Assembly: GCF_963675165.1 (NCBI RefSeq)
Contig: NC_087380.1
Span: forward strand, 6,877,571-6,941,570
From: Halichondria panicea
Lineage: Eukaryota; Porifera; Demospongiae; Suberitida; Halichondriidae
DNA length: 64,000 nucleotides
Reading direction: 5' to 3'
Shown: in pieces, positions 1-11,100 of the stretch
How the letters are laid out: each line of letters begins with the position of its first letter
How positions within the stretch are numbered: the stretch's first letter is position 1
Made by a program: the position numbers and the translations under genes
Notes under the pieces: model-generated
Told to the model about the DNA's origin: nothing
The model's input: the letters and a program-made list of their open reading frames with translations, nothing else
The model's database searches: none

Positions 1-744
1 AATTAATAAAAGAATCATTCTCGAGTCACAAAAGCGGCTGAAGTGTATACAATACGAATGTGTTACTTTCTTCACGTTGCATGATTAATACTTTCGGGGT
101 TTGGAGTCAAGCACATAATTATAGGTAAATTTCTTTCAAGCCGTTCGGTATGTTGATGGCTAGGAGGGTAAAAAACACAGTGTGTATTATCACAGTTATG
201 TTCAATTCTCGCTTCTATACATTGTAGGTGATATCAAGCCTCTGAATGACAGGACATCGCCGCTGTGAGACTCCAACACTACTTTTAGACAAACATTTAT
301 TGTTATTACCTTCTGTGTTTGTTGAAATGTATCATATGCACATATTGTTGTTTGGCCAACAAGCATTGAGTTGTGTGTCAAATTACCCTTATAGTGAGCA
401 ATTATCGGTAGGCTCTATAATAAATACTGTCTGGTAAAACAGCACAACTTTCGATCAATTTAATGCTTAGCTATTAAACTAATGATATTCCAAGTCTCCA
501 GTCAATAGCATATTGGGAACTGATTTTATAACGCTTAGTGTGGAGGTAGGTCAAAACCACAAAATGTTAGTAACCATCAAACAATGCCAACTGTGTGCTG
601 ATAGATGACTGTGTAGCTATCATTTTAGACTCTTTAGAAAGCACACATTCATGAATCAGAATAGCATATGATATTGGCATAAATAGTACGTGCAAAGATA
701 ATATATAGTAGGTAGAAGTCATTGCAAGTTAACAAGCTCAAAAC
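1..744. other. No recognisable gene (left edge)
   Basis: AT-rich sequence with no exon I can support. The third Death domain (two exons) expected downstream of the Ig exon at 1926-2151 is not visible here; it is either lost or lies beyond the left edge. The last 9 bases (736-744, GCTCAAAAC) are the left target duplication of the transposon that follows. Confidence 0.5.
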
Positions 745-1795
745 TAGCCTCGATTCCAGGCCGCTTGAACAAGGCGGCCTGGTATACCTTGTACAGTAGA
801 ACCTCGATTATCCGGACACCTTGGTTCCAGAAGCAGGCCGGATAAGTGAATATGCCGGATAATCGAATAGATAAACCACGCCTTGATCCACCCACTTTAT
901 TGATGAACAGCAGTGCCACATGGTTGTCTGCGCATGCGCAAAAGAAAAGCAGGCATGTCTCCATGGTAACAGCTGCAACGCGCATGCGCATTTGAGGGAC
1001 ACGCCCATTTTCTGAATTATGTAATCTGATTAAAAAGAAAACTGCCAAGCCGGATAATCGAGGTTCCGGATAATCGAGGGCCGAATAATCGAGGTTCTAC
1101 TGTATGCGCATGCGTGTACATTACCCCAAAAAGGGGGTAATCCGTGTATTTGTGGATACTGTCAGTAAAATAAACCGTATACTATTTGTATTCTGATTTT
1201 ACAGTCCGTTACATAGAAGTATTGTGCAAAGATGACTGAGTTCTTACGCCCTTTATTGTATCAAGCCAAGTCTCTACTTAACGACACCCTACACTGTAAG
1301 GCTACAGATGTTATAGGAAAGGCATGATGTGTTCCTGTGGGTCCCCTGATGAGGCTGTGGTAATATAGACCAGGCAAGTGTTCTGCTACTAAATCTTGCC
1401 TTTATGTTCGACAAGAAGTCATTGCTGAAAATAAAGAAGCTAATGATTACTCCTGAAAGCTTTTAATAAGCTTTAACTCGACACTCAGAGGTTATTCACT
1501 CAAGATCTACTGATGTATTAAAGAGTCCACCACTCTTCCTAGCTGGCAGCTCTAGCTGTCTGGGAGGCTTTCTTGAATTGTCTCTTTGATAAACAGAGCT
1601 AGAAGAAGCAACACTGCTGCAGCATAATTATTCTACTTTGATTAGTGTCTCTGAAAGCTGCCATTGTGGTCACATTGTCATACGTATTATTCCCTTTTGT
1701 AACTTTGTCTGTTTTTTATTGTTGTCAATTATTTCGCGCATGCGCATACAAGGTATACCAGGCCGCCTTGTTCAAGCGGCCTGGAATCGAGGCTA
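745..1795. mobile_element. MULE-like TIR element, TAGCCTCG family (copy 1)
   Basis: The ends are inverted repeats starting TAGCCTCGATTCCAGGCCG. Each end also folds on itself (AGGCCG...CGGCCT) and is followed by a GCGCATGCGC-type motif. The element is flanked by a perfect 9-bp duplication, GCTCAAAAC, at 736-744 and 1796-1804. The length is 1,051 bp, including a nested TA-type element at 794-1102. I see no transposase. The right 400 bp recurs inverted at 27406-27816. A 9-bp duplication fits Mutator-like or Merlin-like transposition; the superfamily is inferred. Confidence 0.85.
794..1102. mobile_element. Pogo/Tigger-like MITE nested in the MULE-like element
   Basis: The TIRs begin CAGTAGAACCTCGATTATCC at both ends (right end inverted) and are flanked by TA at 792-793 and 1103-1104. 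These termini resemble Tigger/pogo elements. It has no coding capacity (309 bp) and was inserted into the left arm of the element at 745-1795, so it is younger. Confidence 0.75.
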
Positions 1796-1925
1796 GCTCA
1801 AAACCACAAGCCAGATTGAGTGACAGGAAGCACTTCCTGTTTTTAATTAAAAAACTGCCTTGGTCGTTCGACTGACATTTAGAATAATGACAAGCCATAT
1901 AATCAATAATAATACCTATACTTAC

Positions 1926-2151
1926 TGATAAATCTCAAGCAGTGGTACACTTTGAAGGAGAACTGCTTGTTCTTGGATACTTCACAAGTGTAGAAACCAT
2001 CGCAATGATCCCTCGTCACTTTGTCCACAGTGAGTAATGACTTATCTGCCACCATCTTGCTATTCTTGGTCCACTCGAAGGAGAGGCTTGTCACACCAGG
2101 GTTAGCAAAGGGGAGGGCATCAAGAACAGCTTTCTCATTCAACTCAACTTC
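1926..2151 (-). CDS. Ig-like domain exon (type I) of left ROCO unit
   Basis: A 226-nt exon with acceptor CTCAG before GAAGTT and donor GTAAG. The translation has the Ig hallmarks: a buried Trp (FEWTKN), the D-x-G-x-Y-x-C signature (DGFYTCEVSKN) and alternating strands. The usual first-sheet Cys is absent. It follows the Roc-COR exon directly in phase (WFAK then EVELNEK). It is most similar to the exon at 54872-55097 and less to those at 7735-7960 and 42035-42260. Its Death-domain partners downstream are not found. Confidence 0.75.
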
Positions 2152-5100
2152 CTGAGAAAAGATCTGACTCACAACACATTGAACATGTATAATATAACAC
2201 ACATGACATAAAATGCATTATTTTCATGTTCCATATACATTTGCTAATACATAATATTAAGGGCTGAAGAGAAGAGGTCCCTTGATAATACTACACACAC
2301 ACAGAGGTATAAATAACACATCGTGATTGTCCTGACAAGTTGTCCTAGCAAAATACATTTTGTTCTGCCATCAGGTGATATTGGTCGGACACTAAATTAC
2401 CCATGCAATGTCCTTAGTAATTTCTAGGCTTTAGAAAAGGTAAGGTAATGCTTAGCACATAAATAGAAGCTTACCTAGTCGTCTTGTCACTCCGCTACAT
2501 AGCTATATAAATATCTAGGCCTCCTCTTGTGCAATGAACAAAGACACATGGCTGTTATGAGATCATTATTTTAGTGCGCATGCGCATCATAACTATGACC
2601 TTTGGCCTTCAATCTTTGCATGCTAGGACACTATGACCGAGCTAAATGCTCGGAAATTGACCGATGACCGACTGTTATTTATACCTCTGCACACAGTCAG
2701 CTTTACAGTATCCCTCGTGCGGATTCGCACATAATACTAAGCTAAAAATGTTTGTAGTATTATACCTTTGCAAACCAGCATTCCTGATGTGGTAGTAGAG
2801 AAACACGATCATCCCCACACTGAAAGAAAAGACTGTGACCCTCCATCAACTTGCACAAACTCGTTCCTTCAGCGTTTTGATGCTTTAGGCACTGACAATC
2901 GAATGCAATAATCGGCTCAATCTTCTTGCTAATTCCGCTCATCGCATACAGGACAGTAGTCAGCACATAGGAGCAGAGATCATGCATGTCGCAACCATAT
3001 TTTCTGGTGATTCGAATCTCGTAACAGTCGGCGTGGGCTACCAGCGTGATGTGGTGTTTCGCACTATCGACATTGAAAGAAATCAGATTTCTCTTGACAC
3101 AAGATTCTCGCAGATTCCATTTCAGCCCCAAAATTCCTTTTTGTCCCTCGGAAACCAACTTGCTGATCATGGCACAGAAGACACCAATGGGCACATAGCC
3201 AGACTCGAAGGTGATCTTGATTGGAGAGGGTGTGTTGGAGTCGATGGTTGGAGCATTTGAAAGCTCTTCCTTCGAGGCACACTCGAGGATAGCTGGCATG
3301 AAGTAGACTGGCTGGCGACCTTTACAAGTTATGGGTGCAAGGAGACTGACATGCTCAAGCAACTTCACAAGCTTGTCGACCGGGATCAATTCACCTTCCT
3401 TCACTTTTGTTTCGTTTGACTTAGAACAGCAGAGTTTAATCGTAGCAATCGAGAATTGCCCCAGTTCTTGCCACTTCTTAATCTCAGCGGCGGTGAAACG
3501 ATATTTCCTATCGGATGAGTGTAGAGATAGAAGAGGTTCGACAAAAAGGAGACTGATGCTGTTGAAGACAACATTGGGGCTGCAAATGACACGGTTTTTG
3601 AAGTAAGACTCCTTGTCCTTGATGTCAGGGTAGTAGAGAAGGGCCCCCACACACTGGTGCAAATACCTAATGGTGAACTTCACCTCCTCTTCATCCATCT
3701 GCAATTCTTTGCCGATTTTAATACACTCCTCCATCATCGCAATTTCAAACTCTTTCCTCAAGATGACCCCAAAAAAGAGCTGTACAGGGCGAATCCGGAG
3801 TTCGGCAGCTTTGAAACGCGAGTCAAACACTGTTTGAAGGTGTTCACGAATCGGATCAATGTCAGCATCTGTGCCATTGAAGTTGTCCACAGAGAAGAAG
3901 TGACTACCATCTAGGTGGCTGCTGATGACGTCACCAAAATTTGAAGTAATGGTGGATAAGGCTTTGTGTTTTTCTTTGAGTTTTGTCTGCAAATGATTTT
4001 CAGTTTCGGCTTGAATGGTAGAATCTGTGCTCAACTGATGAACAACTGCACTTGCTAGATTGGAGAGGGTTTCGTTACATTGCTTCATCTGGAGGGAAAG
4101 TTGAACAGCTTTGGGTGTGCTCCGTTTCAATCTGTTTTTGATTTCAGGAGGTAGCGTTTTCTCGAGAACTTCCACTTTGCTTTCCAATTCGGTATTCTCC
4201 TGTGGTGTGGTTGGTTTCTGCTGTTTATCAGTGGTGGCCTTCGCTTTTGCTTTTTGCTCCACATGTTTCACCAGGTTTTTTGAAAAGGAATCCAATTCAA
4301 GCTGCTTGCCAACCTCTGCCTCTAATTCGGAAAATATCTCCTTCATCTTCTGCTCAGATTCGACTTCTTGCTGCACCTCCAGAATCAGCTGTACTGCGGC
4401 TCCCAGAGTGATTTCATCTAGACTGGTGTAAACCCCCTTGAGCTTTGCCTGAACGACTTCTGCCTTAGCTTGAATTTCCAAATTGTCTTGGTAAGTGCCC
4501 ACTAGACTCACGACAGCTTGAAGATCTCGGAAATTTTCAACTTTATCGGCAATCTCCGATTCAAGATCCGAATCAACTGTGACGTAATGGCTGATGGCTG
4601 AAAGAATTTGAGAGAGGGTATCTCGAATCGTATACGTTGATTGGTAGGGGGTGATTTTGTCTTGGTCACGTTCGTAGGAAATTTCATAAAACTCGTCGAG
4701 ATCTTTAGCGAGAGGGAAGAAGGCGAGAAACATCCCTGGACCTTTGCTCAAAAATGGAAGCATCTCCACGAAGCCGGGTTGTCCACCTATGTCAATGATG
4801 TTGAGCAAAGCTTTGCCTACCAACTGTTCCATGTAGTTGCCTCGCTTGACAACATCTCGAAGGTTTTCAATGATCTTGTCGACCTTGGTTTCTGGAGCCT
4901 TTGGTTTGGCAGGTTTGCTTAATCGTTTCCGAGGAACTAGTTTTGTGCTTGCCTCTGCGGACTGAGCCTTAAAATTTTCGTTCTTGTCAACATTGGTTTC
5001 TAAACCCTGTGATTTGGGTTGTTTGCTTCCTTGCTTTTTGCTTGGATCCACTTCACCTGTGGGATGAATATCAGACTCTTCTTTGGGTTGTTTGCTTTCG

Positions 5101-8100
5101 TGCTTTTTGCTTGGATCCACTTCATCTGTGGGATGAATATCAGAATCTTCTTTTAGCTTTAAATCATCAATGGGATCATTTGTTGGAGCTAGCTGATCAG
5201 CAGATTTGACTACAGTTTTGGAAATGGCAGTTCTTAAAACTTGCTGAAGGCCAATCATGTAAGCGAAAATCAGTTGTGTTTCATTGTCAATATCTGTGGA
5301 GGCTTTGAGAATCAATTTGGAGTCACTTGACACAGCCAGGACTTGAGTACACTCGGCAAGAAGAGTGCTGCAGCGTTTTCTGTCTTGTGGTGGGATTGAT
5401 GCCAGGTTAAGTAGTTGACCCAGCAGACGTTTTCGGAAGGTGGTTTTGCCGAGCCCTGAAAGGCCGATTAGGTACAGTTTGAGATAGCGGATGTTGATGG
5501 TGTTCTCTGTATCTGTCAGCAACTCGTTCAATTTGTGTACGTACTTCAACTGCTCTTCAACAGAGACTGAATATGAAAGGTACATATGAAGTTAAAGATT
5601 TACATAGTAAGTAATAATTATATTATAACAACCATCTAAAGACATATGAGTATAGCATAATTATGGAACTTATATATAGTTGAGTATAATTATATGTATA
5701 TGGAAACTTAGGATATTGCATACTGTCAAATAGTTTTATAGGACATGTAAAACGTTTTATTGGGTAATTAGCATGTACACGCAGAAGTAATGCGATGATA
5801 TGCATTTTCTTCGAAGAAGTAACTACGATATGCTGCACATGCATGCTTATCTGTAAATCTATCGTATAGAGCGGGTACATTTCAAGGGTAAAAATGTTCA
5901 CGGAAAGACGTTTGAATGGATTTCGCAAATTATATTTTTCAGTCTTTGGCACATTGCTGCACGCGATAAGTGTACATGCTTAATATGGTATATTTTATAC
6001 CCTCGAAATATACACACTATACAGCATACAGTCAACTAGCGAGTGATTATGTATTTCAGAGGTCTTTCCAAAATTGCATGCATCTTATATAGGGCATCTT
6101 ATATAGGGCAGCCAACCTCGACAAGTCATAACACTCTATATATGAGTGTACCAGTTTTACTATATACCGCATTAAACATTACCACTATAATTATAGTCAC
6201 TGCCATTAATCACGCTACTCACCTGCTGTGTCCTTGCTTTCCTGCACTGAGGAGTCATCACTCTTGATGTACTTGTCCTCAATCTCAGCAGCAATGTCAG
6301 GACGGTTAATGGCTGGTGACCTCAGGGCTTCAACCAGATCAGACCAGGTGGGGTTGGGTGAGGACTGGAGCCATACTTCAAGCATTTTAGTGAAGCGCGC
6401 GCGATCTCCTGTGGCATGGTGATTCTTCTTAATAACCTGTATATGAAAATTCAGTAACGTTAACATATTAAGTAACGACAATTTTCCGGTTAATTAAGGA
6501 ACCCTCTAATTATGTGACGCTTGGACATTTCTCTTTACATTTTAGCACCATTATTATTGTTTTTGTGTATATAATTATTCATAAATTAGTCAATTTACAC
6601 AATACAGAGAGTCTTACAACACCTGGTATATCCAAGGCCGTATAGCAAGCGGTCAGGTTGGTCAGATTTTGGCCTGACCACTTTTTGTAGCTACGTACGC
6701 AATGATTGTCATTATTAAAAATTGCATGATGTTAAATTAGGCCTTGCCCATGATTTTTGAGCATTATGAGCCATTTCTATTAATGATTGACCATTAATTT
6801 TTATAACAAAAATTTGCGGTGGCCTGAAGGTTATACCGGTGTTGTAAGACTCATTGTATCGTGTAAATTGTAAATAAGGTGACCGTGACTAATTGTTCAT
6901 GAAACCATAGAGTGCTAGGAAACTGCATGCCCTTCAATCACCTGTAGTGTTTCGTCTGGTAGACCCAACGCGACCCCCAGCTCAAACCATTTAGCACGAA
7001 CTCTCTGCAAGACAGTGCTTATCACTGTTAGCGTGAGAGACCTTGGAAGCAAACTTAAAATAAATTCCTTCTCAATAACGTCGGCTAGGTCTCCCCTCTC
7101 GACACTGGGGCCTCTCAAAGCCTCCACCATGACCGACCAGCTCGGAGATCCCTTCTTGAACCAGGCCTCCAGCATTGCAACAAAGCACTCATCCACACGA
7201 CCATTGTGGGACATTTCTATACTCTGCATAAAAAAGAACAAATCAATTAAGAGATAGCTAGGGGAAAAAATGTATAGAATTTGCTTTCCCCCACAGACGA
7301 ATTGTATAGTACATATAAAATTATTCAGATATGACACTTTAAGTAAAGCGTGCACCGGGTGAACCTAGCATATATATATATAACACAGTGACAAATACTC
7401 ACTTTAATAGTTCTCTCATCCACATCCAAGTTAATGGCCAGGTGGTACCACTTTGTACGAGCATCTGAAGTAGCATATTTGACAGTCTTGAGAGTTATGT
7501 CACCACCTGTAGCTGTGGCCTCACCTGGACAAAGGGGGAATGTGGTTTGGTAATGAAAAACAAGTAGCAGCAAACAACATGTACATGCATGTACAAGGAA
7601 TACTTATATTATTGTCAATGTGGCTATATACTAGGTATGACGTACGTATCTGAGGAAAATTAGCGATTATATAGGCACACTGAATTTGCATATACTGTAC
7701 ATTTAGAATCATGACAGCCATTGTCAATACTTACTGATACTTTTCAAGCAGTGGTGCACTTTGAAGCAGAGCTCCTTGTTCTTGGATACTTCACAAGTGT
7801 AGAACCCATCGCAATTATCCCTCGTCACTTTATCCACAGTGAGCTCGTTATCTGATCCACCCGCCACCTTATTGCCTTTCCTGGTCCACTTGAAGGAGAG
7901 GTCATCAGGGTCAGCAAATGGCAGTGCTACAAGAACAGCTTCCTCATTCAATTTAACTTCCTGCACGTGAAATTATCTGATTCACAACACATTGAACATG
8001 TATAACCCACATGACATAAAAGGGATTTTTTTCATGCTCAGTGTATACAATACATAATACCAGGAGCACATTACAGAAGGAGCGTCTTACCTCGGGAATC

Positions 8101-11100
8101 GCATCTCGTGCAAGTTTGCAAAGCATGACCTTATATGCAAAACCGCTAGAGTGGGTGATAATCATCTGCGGGCGAATGCTAATTGAGCTAATGGTGCACT
8201 TTTACCAGGTCAACAAAATAAAAAGCTATATATACAGCTAGCTAGTTAGCTATAGGCCTATAGTAGTAAGCTCTCTCTTCTAAAAACCCCAGTAAGACGC
8301 CCACTGCAAAAACAAAACACCTAGTATGTGTTAGTCTAGGTCTAGTAAACTTTCTCTATACAAAGTAATTGGATATGCTCTTCTTTTAGATTTTTCTGTA
8401 CCTCACCAATGACAGTCTCTTCCATGTGATGTATACTAACATCATCAAAGACATACGTAGCTATTATTAGCTCTCAACCTACTCTCCTGCTGCTTGCACT
8501 ACATACAAAATTTGTTCATAATGATATTCACAGGCTGACCGCGGTCTGTAATTTTTGTACATAGTACTGACACACTTTTCTTATAATTAAGCAATGCGGC
8601 GTTTAGGAAAACACACGAGATGCAATTTCTGAACCCATGCAGAGTTAGACGCTCATTCTATAATGCCCTCCTGATAATATTTAGCCTCGATCTCAGGCCG
8701 CACTTCCTCGAAGAGTGGGCCTGGTATCGACTGCTTGCGCATGCACTAATCTTTCGTCAGTATCTGGCGGATCCGGATAACAACATTTATGGTCAGTAAA
8801 ACAATGACGTCACAACAAACGGAAGTGGATTAAAGGATAGAAGGTTCCATTGAAGGTTTCTAGCCCATCTGATAGTAGTCTGATAGCTACCCTTAGCCTG
8901 CTATGTTAACAAAAGACTCACAGCCAGCAACAGTGTGGATGACAATCGTCTGAACGGAGTGAAAGCTGACAAGAGCCTATATGGACAGGCCACGCCCATC
9001 AAATACTAACTTGGTGAAAAGTCTATACTATACTACTGCTACTGATTCTATCAGAAATCAAATAGCTGTATAACAAACCTACACAGCTCTGTCTCTAGCT
9101 AGCTAGCTCTAATACGTAGCTCTGTGTATGACTTTCAATACTTTGTCCGAATATTTTTGCGATAAATTCAGTATTATAGGACATTTACGAAGAAAATATC
9201 CAATAATTTTGCGCATGCGCAAGCAGGCCTTCTCTCGTTCTCTCAGGGGAGGCCAGTGAAGGAGGCTAGATAATATTAAGCTAAAAATAATGTTCATATC
9301 GTAATTGCATGTATTATATACCTTTCCAAACCAACATTCCTGATGTGGTGGCAGAATAACACGACCGTCCTCACACTGAAAGAAAGGACTGCGACCCTCC
9401 ATCAACTTGCACAAACTCGTTTCTTCAACGTTCTGATGTTTTGGGCACTGACAATCGAATGCAACAATCGGCCTGATCTTCTTGCTAATTCCGCTCATCA
9501 CATTATACAGGACGGTAGTCAGCACATAGGAGCAAAGATCATGCATGTCACAATCTTCACGTCTTGTGAGTCGAATCTCGTAACAGTCGGCGTGGGCTAC
9601 AAGCGTAATATAATGTTTGGCACTACCAACTTCGAAAGAGACCAGATTTCTCATGACACGAGATTCTCGCAGATTCCATTTCAGCCCCAAAATTCCTTTT
9701 TGTACCTCGGAAACCAACTTGCTAATCATGGCACAGAAGACACCAATGGGCACATAGCCAGACTCGAAGGTAATCTTGATTGGAGAGGGTGTGTTGGAAT
9801 CAATGGCTGGAGCATTTGAAAGCTCTTCCTTTGAGGCACACTTGAGGATAGCTGGCATGAAGTAGACTGGCTGGCGACCTTTACCAACTATGGGTGCAAG
9901 GAGACTGACATGCTCAAGCAACTTCACAAGCTTGTCGACCGGGATCAATTCACCTTCCCTCACTTTTGCCTTGTTTGACTTGGAACAGCAGCGTTTAATC
10001 GTAGTAATCGAGAAGTGCCCAAATTTTTGCCAATTATTGATCTCGTCAGCGGTGAAACGATACTTCCTATCGGATGAGTGTAGAGATAGAAGAGATTCGA
10101 CAATCAGGAGACGGATGCTGTTGAAGACAACATTGGGGCTGCAGATGACACGGTTTTTGAAGTAAGACTCTTTGTCATGGATGTCAGGGTAGTAGAGAAG
10201 GGCCCCCACACACTGGTGCAAATACCAAATAGTGAACTTCACCTCCTCTTCATCCATCTTCAATGCTTTGCCAATCTGAATACACTCATCCATCGTCGCA
10301 ATTTCAAACTCTTTCCTCAGAATGACACCAAAAAGGAGCTGTACAGGGCGAATTTGGAGTTCGGCAGCTTTGAAAAACGAGTCAAACACTGTTTGAAGGT
10401 GTTCACGAATCGGATCAATGTCAGCATCTGTGCCACTGAAGTTGTCCACGGAGAAGAAGTGACTGTCATCTGGGTGGTTGATTATGTCCCCAAAATGTGA
10501 GGTAATGGTGGATAAGGCTTCGTGTTTCTCTTGGAGTTTTGACTGCAAACACTTTTCAGTATCGGCTTGAATGGTAGAAGCTGTGCTCAACTGATGAACG
10601 ACTGCACTTGCTATCTTGGAGAGGGTTTCGTTACATTGCTTCAACTGGAGCAAAAGTTGAACAGCTTTGGGTGTGCTCTGTTTCAATTTGTTTTTGATTT
10701 CAGGAGGTAGCGTTTTCTCGAGAACTTCCACTTGCAATTCGGTATCCTCTTGTGGTGTGGTTGGTTTCTGCTGTTTTTCAGTGGTGGCCTTCGCTTTTGC
10801 TATTTGCTCCACATGTTCTACAAGGTCTTTTGAAAAGGAATCCAATTCAAGTTGCTTGCCAACCTCTGCTTCTAATTCAAAAAAAATATCCTCCACCTTC
10901 TGCTCAGATTCGACTTCTTGCTGCACCTCCAGAATCAGCTGTATTGCGGCTCCCAGGGTGTTTTCGTCAAGTCCGGGGTAATCCCCCTTGAGCTTTGCCT
11001 GAACAACTTCTGCCTTGGCTTGAATTTCCAACTTGTCTTGGTAAGTGCCCACTAGACTCACGACAGCTTGAAGATCTCGGGAATGTACTTTATCAGCAAT

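Noticed and set aside
246-437. 63-codon frame at the left edge
   Set aside because: No domain, no splice sites and no paralogue in the window.
2982-5209. Plus-strand open frames of 60-160 codons opposite the Roc-COR exons (also 9343-10991, 42408-44784, 55419-57778)
   Set aside because: They mirror the long minus-strand coding exons in all four paralogues and match no known domain; the sense frame has the motifs and the splice phases.
2760-5585. Classification as NACHT/NLR (NOD-like) proteins
   Set aside because: The GxxGxGKT is followed by DxGGQ and a GTxxD-like motif plus a COR-like region, not by the NACHT Walker B and helical segments.
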